This document shows, piece after piece, positions 57,634 through 64,000 of a stretch of 64,000 nucleotides of DNA. This stretch comes from Sphingobacteriales bacterium 50-39. GTDB taxonomy: Bacteria; Bacteroidota; Bacteroidia; Chitinophagales; Chitinophagaceae. The notes under the pieces are model-generated. The model searched no databases and was not told where the DNA came from. It was given only the letters and a program-made list of their open reading frames with translations. Positions within the stretch are counted from its first letter, which is position 1. Each line of letters starts with the position of its first letter. The translations under genes were made by a program, and so were the position numbers. The stretch covers positions 310,001-374,000 of the forward strand of contig MKTZ01000001.1 of NCBI GenBank assembly GCA_001898505.1, written 5' to 3'.

Positions 57634-58392
57634 TCACCGCGCCCTGTCGAGGGGGGATTTTGCATGCATAATAGCATTGATCCATATGGGTACGAGCTGT
57701 TTTCTCTCTTCCATAAAGGCGCGGAACTGCTGATCATCTGTGCTGGTGACCCGTTGCAGGAGAGGGCGTCCGATGAAGGGGAATACGGTGAGCCCGATGA
57801 GATTGGCTATAAAATGGAAGGGGTCGATGGGGGTGATCCTGCCCTGGCGACCGGCTTCCTGGATCTGGCGGAACATATGCGCCCGCAGCGGGGCTACCTC
57901 TTCATTGATCTGTTGGGCGATCTTGGACGTATTGCCTCTTATCTCGTTGATGATGAATATAGGGAGGTCGGGATTATTATTAAGGAAGTCTATATAGGCC
58001 GTGACGATGCGCTGGATCTTTTGTTCCATGGTGGTGGCGCCGTCCAGGAGATGGATAGAGATGCCTTTGATGAACTGGCGGAAGTTGTCGATCATGACGA
58101 TGTCGAACAATTTCTCTTTACTCCGGAAATAGTAGTTGAGCAGGGCGAGGTTGATGCCTGCCTCGTTGGCTATGTCGCGGGTGCGGGTGGCGGCGAAGCC
58201 ATTTTGGGTAAAGAGCTTTTTGGCGGCCTGCATGATCTTTTCCTCTGTGGAAAGACTGTCCCGGGAGGGGGTATCCTTCGGGGAGACAGCCCGGCGCTGA
58301 CCGGTGTTGCGGGTGGCTTTGGCGGAATGGGGACCTTTGGAGGGGTGGGCCTGACGCTGCTTTGTGCGGGATGAACGGGATGCTTTTGCCAC
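57634..58392 (-). CDS. TetR-family transcriptional regulator of the efflux operon (CecR-like)
   Basis: This 252-residue regulator has a Lys/Arg/Ser-rich N-terminal tail of about 45 residues. The TetR DNA-binding domain follows (EEKIMQAAKKLFTQNGFAAT, TRTRDIANEAGINLALLNYY, then FRSKEKLFDIV) and then a ligand domain (YIDFLNNNPDLPIFIINEIR). E. coli CecR (YbiH) controls ybhGFSR, and here the same kind of regulator precedes the same set of genes. It likely represses itself and the tolC-hlyD-ABC genes through the palindromes. The basic tail is longer than usual for the family. Confidence 0.88.
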   Translation of the reverse strand: MAKASRSSRTKQRQAHPSKGPHSAKATRNTGQRRAVSPKDTPSRDSLSTEEKIMQAAKKLFTQNGFAATRTRDIANEAGINLALLNYYFRSKEKLFDIVMIDNFRQFIKGISIHLLDGATTMEQKIQRIVTAYIDFLNNNPDLPIFIINEIRGNTSKIAQQINEEVAPLRAHMFRQIQEAGRQGRITPIDPFHFIANLIGLTVFPFIGRPLLQRVTSTDDQQFRAFMEERKQLVPIWINAIMHAKSPLDRAR

Positions 58393-58413
58393 TGTGTCGA
58401 GGTTTATTCAGGA

Positions 58414-58444
58414 CAAAGGTAGAGCGATTTTCTATTTAAACAAA
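58414..58444 (-). promoter_or_regulatory. Promoter of tetR, with matching -33 and -7 elements
   Basis: On the minus strand TTTG (58441-58444) is followed after exactly 19 bases by TACCTTTG (58414-58421), the Bacteroidota TTTG-N19-TAnnTTTG consensus. The transcript would begin about 15 bases before the start codon at 58392. Confidence 0.7.
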
Positions 58445-58447
58445 TTT

Positions 58448-58465
58448 TTTAATCAAATGATTAAA
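58448..58465. promoter_or_regulatory. Palindromic operator candidate upstream of tetR
   Basis: TTTAATCA-AA-TGATTAAA is a perfect 18-base inverted repeat ending four bases upstream of the tetR -33 element. It shares the AATCAnnTGATT core with the palindrome before tolC, so autoregulation is likely. Confidence 0.65.
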
Positions 58466-58482
58466 TTACGATTTATAACGGT

Positions 58483-59415
58483 TTATTGTGATAGCAGCCA
58501 TTTTATTACAGCCTCCGGGTCGGCGATACTCCAGGAATGAGGATGCCGGGTATGCCCCGGCTCCCGAAAACCCTTACCGATCGTTGTCACTAAAATTGCC
58601 TTCGCATTTCCTAACTTCTGCAACTCGTTGACCATGGCCGCCTGGTCCCGGATATTGATAAACTCATAATCGTACCCTCTTTGGCTCATCCACCATTGAA
58701 TATCCGGCTCAGAGATCAGCATAAGGGGAGTGTTGATCAGGTTTTTGACCGCCCTTTGTGTCGTATCCGAAAATGAATAAGGCGAGCCGTCATAAAAATT
58801 CTCAATGGCTGTTTGTGGAGTTCCATGCATTTCTTTTTCGATCCGGCCCAGCATATATGGAACTTCCTCATTGACCTTCCCCGGCGCCGACAGCCGGACC
58901 ACGCGTTTGGCGGCGTTGAAAAAGCGAGCCCAGTCAAGGGGCGGATCAACGGCAAATACCGCTTTGGGTTTTATCCGATATTTGTCTCTAACCGCAAGCT
59001 CGGCGTACTTGACAACACAGGTCCCTCCGATGGAGAACCCGCCTATATAAAAGTCCTTCCCTTGCAATTTGTATTTGTCCGATACCATTTCGATCATGCT
59101 TTTTAGAGACTGCTGGGAGGCATTATCCGATCCAAAATATAGGGGTCCTGTTTTTAAGACGGGGGCGATGACCAGGATGCCTTGCTTAGCTGCCAAAATG
59201 GGGAGTTGGGTTTCAAACAGGAGGCCATTTGGGGAGCCGCCGCCGAAACCATCCAATAAAAATAAGAATGCTTTGATGGGCTTATTTTCAGGTATGACAG
59301 CCATGTACATATTGGCCGTGCTGTCTTTTGGGTTCAGATAAGTAGTTTCCAATTTTTGCCCCACTGAGACAACTGCAATAAGTATAGCAAAGACGACCCC
59401 TGTTATTTTTTTCAT
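58483..59415 (-). CDS. Secreted alpha/beta hydrolase-fold protein
   Basis: This 310-residue exported protein (signal peptide MKKITGVVFAILIAVVSVGQ) fits the alpha/beta hydrolase fold. KAFLFLLDGFGGGSPNG forms the oxyanion region, DFYIGGFSIGGTCVVKYAE is the nucleophile elbow with S128, and HPHSWSIADPEAVIKWLLSQ ends in a candidate catalytic His. An Asp in the strand region PPLDWARFF or EPDIQWW is the likely third residue. The substrate is unknown; an esterase or peptidase is possible. It ends 90 bases after the start of tetR, with the tetR promoter in between. Confidence 0.65.
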   Translation of the reverse strand: MKKITGVVFAILIAVVSVGQKLETTYLNPKDSTANMYMAVIPENKPIKAFLFLLDGFGGGSPNGLLFETQLPILAAKQGILVIAPVLKTGPLYFGSDNASQQSLKSMIEMVSDKYKLQGKDFYIGGFSIGGTCVVKYAELAVRDKYRIKPKAVFAVDPPLDWARFFNAAKRVVRLSAPGKVNEEVPYMLGRIEKEMHGTPQTAIENFYDGSPYSFSDTTQRAVKNLINTPLMLISEPDIQWWMSQRGYDYEFINIRDQAAMVNELQKLGNAKAILVTTIGKGFREPGHTRHPHSWSIADPEAVIKWLLSQ

Positions 59416-59470
59416 GACATAAGGCTTTTCCCGGCCAGCTTGTAAGTTACGATATTGCTCTCAAAGCAGT

Positions 59471-59839
59471 TTATGGTCGTTGGGCCGCCAACTCTTCCAT
59501 CTCCTGGTCTGTGAATATCCGGCTGTGAATAAGAAAACGGACGCCAAGCGGTATTTCGAGGGAGAAGCTGCTACCGCGGCCGGGGGTGGTGTCGAGCGTC
59601 AATTGCGTGTGCTGCCAGTATTCGAACTGGTCCCTGCTCATATAAAAGGGGCAGTCATGGATGATGCCGAGGAGCACGTCGCTGTCGCCAGTCCTGAACT
59701 CGTCCTGCCGGAAGCACATAGGTTGAGAGCCATCGCAGCAACCGCCGCTGAGGTGGAACATGAGGGGGCCATGTGTTTGCCGTAATGTATCGATCAGCTG
59801 TATTGCTTTGCCGGTGGCGAGGATGCGTGGAGGTGTCAT
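59471..59839 (-). CDS. DUF779 protein linked to aldehyde dehydrogenase
   Basis: This 122-residue protein of the DUF779 family has MFHLSGGCCDGSQPMCF, GIIHDCPFYMSRDQFEYW and RGSSFSLEIPLGVRFLIHSR, with conserved cysteines that may bind metal. DUF779 genes commonly follow AcoD/AdhB-type aldehyde dehydrogenase genes; the function is not known. Here the aldehyde dehydrogenase is 90 bases upstream on the same strand, with a terminator-like hairpin between the two. Confidence 0.85.
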   Translation of the reverse strand: MTPPRILATGKAIQLIDTLRQTHGPLMFHLSGGCCDGSQPMCFRQDEFRTGDSDVLLGIIHDCPFYMSRDQFEYWQHTQLTLDTTPGRGSSFSLEIPLGVRFLIHSRIFTDQEMEELAAQRP

Positions 59840-59871
59840 GACTGTAAAAATGATGGGGCTGGCGGCCCGTG

Positions 59872-59912
59872 AATAATAAAAGGCCCGGCGGCTTGCTAAC
59901 GCCGGGGCCTTT
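59872..59912 (-). terminator. Hairpin with T-rich tail between aldehyde dehydrogenase and DUF779 genes
   Basis: On the minus strand AAAGGCCCCGGCG and CGCCGGGCCTTT pair with one bulged base around a nine-base loop, and TTTTATTATT follows. It may end most transcripts of the dehydrogenase gene and lower expression of DUF779. Confidence 0.65.
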
Positions 59913-59929
59913 GTCGGGGATGAATGGTC

Positions 59930-61465
59930 TTAGAAGAAGCCGAGCTTAGTCTTACTATAGGAAATGAGCATATTTTTTGTTTGTCGGTAATGGTTCAGCA
60001 TCATCTTATGTGTCTCTCTGCCAAATCCTGATTTTTTATATCCGCCGAAAGGGGCATGGGCGGGATAAGCGTGATAGCAATTCACCCAGACGCGGCCGGC
60101 CTGGATAGCTCGTGGTACCTGGTAGAGCTGATGTGCGTCCCGGGTCCAAACTCCTGCGCCCAGGCCGTATAGTGTGTCGTTGGCGATGTCGATGGCTTCT
60201 TCGGTGGAGTTGAACGTGGTGACGCAGCTGACCGGTCCGAATATTTCTTCCTGGAATATCCTCATTTTGTTGTTGCCTTTGAACAGGGTTGGTTTTATAT
60301 AGTAGCCGTGTTCGAGGCCGCTGTTCTGGTGATAGGCTTCTCCGCCGCAGAGGACTTTTGCTCCTTCCTGCCGGCCTATGTCCAGGTAGCTAAGTATCTT
60401 GTTATACTGATCTTCCGAGGCCTGGGCTCCCATCATTACCGTCTTGTCCAGGGGGTTGCCCATTTTAATGGCTTTGGTCCGGCGGATGACCCTGTCCATA
60501 AAGGGTTCATAGATACGCTCGTCTACGAGGATACGGCTGGGGCAGGTGCAGACCTCGCCCTGATTGAGCGCAAACATGACAGCGCCTTCTACCGCCTTGT
60601 CGAGAAATTCGTCGTCGGCGTCCATGACGGATGCGAAGAAGATATTGGGGCTTTTGCCGCCCAGCTCCATGGTAACGGGGATCAGGTTTTCGGAAGCATA
60701 TTGCATGATAAGGCGGCCCGTGGTAGTCTCACCTGTAAAAGCTACTTTCTGTACCCTGGGGGAAGATGCCAGGGGCTTGCCTGCTTCCGGACCAAAGCCT
60801 GTGACGATGTTCAATACTCCCGGGGGGAGGAGGTGGCCTACGAGCTCCATCAGGCACATGATGCTGGTGGGTGTCTGTTCGGCGGGCTTGACGACGACGC
60901 AGCAGCCGGCTGCGAGGGCTGGGGCCATTTTCCAGGTGGCCATCAACAAGGGGAAGTTCCAGGGGATGATTTGTCCGACCACTCCGATGGGTTCGTGCAG
61001 ATTGATACTGACGGTGGTCTCATCATGCTCGCTTATGGTTCCTTCTTCACTCCGTATGACCCCGGCAAAGTACCGGAAATGATCTATCACCAGGGGCAGG
61101 TCAGCAGCCAGCGTCTCCCGGATGGCCTTCCCATTGTCGACGGTCTCGACGGCGGCGAGATAAGGCAGATTATCTTCGACGACCTGTGCTATTTTCAATA
61201 ATACATTGCTTCTGTAGGCGGCGCTGGTCCTGCTCCAGGCCGGGAATGCGGTGTGGGCGGCGTCCAGGGCTTTTTCGATGTCGCGGGCGTTGCCGCGGGC
61301 GGCTTGTGTAAAGGGTTTCCCATCGATGGGGGAGATATTATCGAAATATTCTCCGCTGTCGGGCTGGACCCATTGTCCGCCTATGTAGTGATCGTATCTT
61401 TTTTTGAATTTGGGCCGGGCCACCACGTCAGATTTTGGGGCGGCGGCAGGTGCTGAAGTACTCAT
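59930..61465 (-). CDS. NAD-dependent aldehyde dehydrogenase (AcoD/AdhB type)
   Basis: This 511-residue cytosolic enzyme oxidises aldehydes such as acetaldehyde. The general base E267 is in [11 protein letters not shown] and the nucleophile C306 in [11 protein letters not shown], whose CTC form is typical of the AcoD/AdhB group. Other motifs are [20 protein letters not shown] (cofactor), FTGETTTGR, and the C-terminal [23 protein letters not shown] 61465 is preferred, since the earlier reading overlaps the upstream control region. It is followed by DUF779 and is divergent from an araC gene that may control both. Confidence 0.92.
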   Translation of the reverse strand: MSTSAPAAAPKSDVVARPKFKKRYDHYIGGQWVQPDSGEYFDNISPIDGKPFTQAARGNARDIEKALDAAHTAFPAWSRTSAAYRSNVLLKIAQVVEDNLPYLAAVETVDNGKAIRETLAADLPLVIDHFRYFAGVIRSEEGTISEHDETTVSINLHEPIGVVGQIIPWNFPLLMATWKMAPALAAGCCVVVKPAEQTPTSIMCLMELVGHLLPPGVLNIVTGFGPEAGKPLASSPRVQKVAFTGETTTGRLIMQYASENLIPVTMELGGKSPNIFFASVMDADDEFLDKAVEGAVMFALNQGEVCTCPSRILVDERIYEPFMDRVIRRTKAIKMGNPLDKTVMMGAQASEDQYNKILSYLDIGRQEGAKVLCGGEAYHQNSGLEHGYYIKPTLFKGNNKMRIFQEEIFGPVSCVTTFNSTEEAIDIANDTLYGLGAGVWTRDAHQLYQVPRAIQAGRVWVNCYHAYPAHAPFGGYKKSGFGRETHKMMLNHYRQTKNMLISYSKTKLGFF

Positions 61466-61661
61466 GGCAAGAATTATTTTTTTCGTGAAGTAATTACCGG
61501 CCCTGGGGCCGATGGGGCTTTGACCGGATGATGGGGCTAATTTGCCACACAAAGCCGGGGGAATCGTTAAACTTTGTACTTATTTATAGCACAATTGTAC
61601 CTGTCTTTTTTGCTGTAAGGGAAATTTTGCTAAAATTGCCAATGTATAAAGAGTGACGGTG

Positions 61662-62594
61662 ATGCCTGCCAAAAAGTACCTACGTGATATTACGCTGACG
61701 CATCCGAAATTTCTCCAGACGCTGGTAGAGAACCGTCGTATTTTCAATCTTCGCAACTGTGAACTGAATGTATTTGAAAGCTATAAGGAGGCCTATCGGG
61801 TGCCATTGACCTTTAGCGACCTTGTCATTACCAGTATGGTGAGGGGGAAGAAGGTGATGCATTTGCCGGGAAGGGAGGCTTTCGACTATCTGCCCGGGGA
61901 GACTGTGATCGTTCCGGCAGGGGAGACGATGATCATCGACTTCCCCGAAGCGGCGTCTGTGAACCCGACGCAATGTATCGCATTGGCGGTGGATGAGCAT
62001 TATATCCATGATACATTGCATTATCTCGACGAATATTATAACAGCGCCATGGACGAGCCCAATCAGTGGAAACTGGAGCTGTCCCAATATCATCTGAATA
62101 ATGATACGGTGCTTGCAGAGCTGATCAACCGTCTGATAAGGATCTGCAGCGGTACGGATGTGGTGAAGAATGTTTACGCAGACCTGAACCTGAAAGAGCT
62201 GCTCATCAGGATAATTCAGTCGCAGCATCTGCAGCGGCTGCCACAGGAGAGCGAGCGGAACAGCAATGGGAGCCGTATACACTTCGTGTTGCACTATATC
62301 CATGAGCATCTCACCGAAAGGATACCGGTGGACCTGCTGAGTAGAAAAGCGTATTTAAGCCGGAATATATTTTTTAAATGGTTCAAGGAGCAGTTTGGCA
62401 TCACGCCGCTGGAATATATCAACAGGGAAAGGATACGGATGGCCAAGCAGCTGTTGTCGGATGAAAGGCTGTCCATTGCGGATGTGGGTTTTCAATGCGG
62501 CTTCAATGATGTGAATTATTTTGTGCGGCTGTTCAGGAAGTCGGAGGGTGTTACGCCGGGCGCCTATCAGGAGATGTGCAGCAGGAATGATTGA
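61662..62594 (+). CDS. AraC-family transcriptional regulator
   Basis: This 310-residue regulator has an N-terminal effector domain resembling AraC_N (about 20-110, GREAFDYLPGETVIVPAGE) and a C-terminal double helix-turn-helix. The latter begins at VDLLSRKAYLSRNIFFKWFK and continues with FGITPLEYINRERIRMAKQL and the second helix pair SIADVGFQCGFNDVNYFVRL. It is divergent from the aldehyde dehydrogenase gene across 196 bases and probably controls it. ATG 61662 follows GTG candidates three codons upstream. The gene ends seven bases from the convergent hybrid kinase. Confidence 0.85.
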   Translation: MPAKKYLRDITLTHPKFLQTLVENRRIFNLRNCELNVFESYKEAYRVPLTFSDLVITSMVRGKKVMHLPGREAFDYLPGETVIVPAGETMIIDFPEAASVNPTQCIALAVDEHYIHDTLHYLDEYYNSAMDEPNQWKLELSQYHLNNDTVLAELINRLIRICSGTDVVKNVYADLNLKELLIRIIQSQHLQRLPQESERNSNGSRIHFVLHYIHEHLTERIPVDLLSRKAYLSRNIFFKWFKEQFGITPLEYINRERIRMAKQLLSDERLSIADVGFQCGFNDVNYFVRLFRKSEGVTPGAYQEMCSRND

Positions 62595-62601
62595 GGAAAG
62601 A

Positions 62602-64000
62602 TCAGCCGTAGCTTAGCAGGACGGCGATCCTTTTGTATAGATCGGCAAATTCAAAGGGTTTTGTCATGTATTCATTCATACCGGACCGGAGACATTGAAG
62701 ATGCTCCCCTGCCATGGCGGTAGCGGTCATGGCAATGATGGGAGTGGACATCTGCAGGTCTTTTCGTATATATTCCGTCGTCTCGTAGCCATCCATTACG
62801 GGCATCTGAAGGTCCATAATAATAAGATCGAAGGTCTGATCGTCCCTCAGGTAGTCGATGGCCTGTGCGCCATTATTGGCCACCTGTACGGTGCCTCCCG
62901 CCCTGGTCAGCACATAGTCGATGAGGCGCTGGTTGATCTCGTTGTCCTCGGCGACCAGAAAGCGGCGGCCAGTCAGCAGATTGCTATAATCGTGTATGTG
63001 GACGGGGGCGGGGGATGGTTCCAATGCGGGCCTGTCGTTGTATGAATAAGGCAGGTGGAAGCTGAAGGTGGACCCGGCGCCACGTGTGCTGGTGGCTGTT
63101 ATATCTCCTCCCTGCAGGTGTAATAATTGTTTGCAGATGGCGAGGCCCAGCCCTGTGCCTCCATAGCGATGATTGCCTCCTTCGCCTGCCTGGGAGAAGC
63201 TTTCGAATATATAGGGAAGGCTGTCGGCGGCAATGCCGATGCCGGTATCTGCAACAGTGAAAAATAAAGTGGCCTCCCGTTCCGTCCTCTTCTGCACGTC
63301 CACCTTGATCTGTATATGGCCCTGTTCGGTGAATTTAATCGCATTGCCAAGGAGATTGATAAGTACCTGGTTGAGCCGATAGGGGTCGCCGGTGAGACGG
63401 GCGGGGATATCGGAGGACAGCTCGATGTTGAGGCGTAATCCTTTCTTCTTTATCCTGTGTTCGAAGATGGAGGAGATGTTGTTCAGGATTTCCCTGAGAC
63501 TAAATTCTATTTTTTCGATGTTGAGCTTGCCTGCTTTTATTTTCGAGAAGTCGAGGATATCGTTGATGATGACGAGGAGATTGTTGGAGGAGCTCTTTAT
63601 GGTGCCGGCGAGCTCCTGCTGCTTCTGCGACAGGGGTGTATCGAGGAGGAGATCGGTCATGCCTTTGATGCCATTCATGGGAGTACGTATCTCGTGGCTC
63701 ATGTTGGCGAGGAACTGCTCCTGCATTTGCCTGGCGGCCTGCGCTTCGAGGATGGCCTTTTCCAGGTGTTTCTGTATCTTTTTACGGCGGGTGATATCGT
63801 TATTGAGCTGGAAAAGGATGACCAGGACGAACAGAGCAGCACCGACCCGGCCGCCAATGAGGAGGTAGGCTGTCTTTTGACGCATGACCTGATTCTGACT
63901 AATGCGGGTGTTAAGCAGGTCCTTTTCTTCCTTTAACATGGATGCCAGCAGGGTGAGCGTGGCGGGCTTGTCGATAGTGGGTTGCTTCAGGTAGCGCTTC
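62602..64000 (-). CDS. Hybrid sensor histidine kinase, 3' part
   Basis: The 5' end lies beyond the right edge: the frame stays open to 64000, through KRYLKQPTIDKPATLTLL. Upstream of a membrane helix (TAYLLIGGRVGAALFVLVIL) this sequence looks like the end of a periplasmic CHASE3-like sensor. Then come a HisKA domain (phosphate acceptor His at 63694-63696 in ANMSHEIRTPMNG), HATPase (INLLGNAIKFTEQG, VADTGIGI, GGTGLGLAICKQLL) and a C-terminal receiver (LVAEDNEINQ, phospho-Asp in LIIMDLQMPVMDG, MTATAM, KPFEF). The final protein probably passes phosphate to another regulator; no partner is in the window. Confidence 0.88.
   Translation of the reverse strand, partial: KRYLKQPTIDKPATLTLLASMLKEEKDLLNTRISQNQVMRQKTAYLLIGGRVGAALFVLVILFQLNNDITRRKKIQKHLEKAILEAQAARQMQEQFLANMSHEIRTPMNGIKGMTDLLLDTPLSQKQQELAGTIKSSSNNLLVIINDILDFSKIKAGKLNIEKIEFSLREILNNISSIFEHRIKKKGLRLNIELSSDIPARLTGDPYRLNQVLINLLGNAIKFTEQGHIQIKVDVQKRTEREATLFFTVADTGIGIAADSLPYIFESFSQAGEGGNHRYGGTGLGLAICKQLLHLQGGDITATSTRGAGSTFSFHLPYSYNDRPALEPSPAPVHIHDYSNLLTGRRFLVAEDNEINQRLIDYVLTRAGGTVQVANNGAQAIDYLRDDQTFDLIIMDLQMPVMDGYETTEYIRKDLQMSTPIIAMTATAMAGEHLQCLRSGMNEYMTKPFEFADLYKRIAVLLSYG

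Noticed and set aside
60308-61201. Plus-strand open frame of nearly 300 codons opposite aldehyde dehydrogenase
   Set aside because: It is antisense to an enzyme with both catalytic residues in place and has no supporting motif or start context.

Overview
The window looks like chromosomal DNA of a Bacteroidota bacterium, most likely family Chitinophagaceae (Chitinophaga-like). The evidence is two SusC/SusD pairs, a hybrid two-component (HTCS) regulator fragment, an ECF-sigma/FecR pair, a sphingolipid-type serine palmitoyltransferase, a PafA-type phosphatase, and TAnnTTTG -7 promoter elements upstream of several genes. No rRNA, tRNA, CRISPR array, IS element or prophage was seen. Coding density is high; the only gene-free stretch over 300 bases is 22193-22578.

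Layout. (1) 1-11541: a polysaccharide utilization locus (PUL), with an HTCS fragment divergent from susC, susD, a GH2 beta-galactosidase, a GH35/42-like DUF5597 beta-galactosidase and a GH29 alpha-L-fucosidase. It appears aimed at a fucosylated galactoside. (2) 11552-15163: an AT-richer stretch with a Pr6Pr-like membrane protein, an apparently 5'-truncated DUF4143 ATPase with an altered Walker A motif, a fatty acid desaturase and an LpxL-like acyltransferase. (3) 15336-25676: a 7TM sensor kinase, ftsK, lolA-like, ubiX, a thioredoxin-fold protein, a possible small RNA, serine palmitoyltransferase and a PafA-like phosphatase. (4) 25942-31972: a suf Fe-S assembly operon (A-B-C-D-S-E-T).

(5) 32141-42966: eleven tightly packed genes with the steps for L-fucose (permease, mutarotase, dehydrogenase, lactonase, 2-keto-3-deoxy-L-fuconate dehydrogenase, diketo-acid hydrolase). 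They are joined to an L-galactonate 5-dehydrogenase-like enzyme, tagaturonate reductase, altronate dehydratase, KDG kinase and KDPG aldolase. I read this as a forked L-fucose/L-galactose pathway: L-fucose would give pyruvate and L-lactate, and L-galactose would give pyruvate and glyceraldehyde-3-phosphate through tagaturonate. No separate L-fuconate dehydratase is present, and no uronate isomerase is present that would make this a plain galacturonate operon. The fucosidase of region 1 could supply its substrate.

(6) 43120-51007: two unknown small proteins and a second SusC/SusD pair, whose SusC carries an STN domain, with its FecR and ECF sigma factor but no CAZymes. (7) 51250-58392: a TetR regulator, TolC, HlyD, two ABC ATPases and two ABC-2 permeases, equivalent to E. 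coli ybhGFSR with its regulator and the YbhF ATPase split in two. Near-identical palindromes precede tetR and tolC. (8) 58483-64000: a secreted alpha/beta hydrolase, DUF779 protein and aldehyde dehydrogenase with a divergent AraC regulator, and the 3' part of a hybrid histidine kinase.

All functional calls come from reading the sequence and family knowledge; no database search was run.
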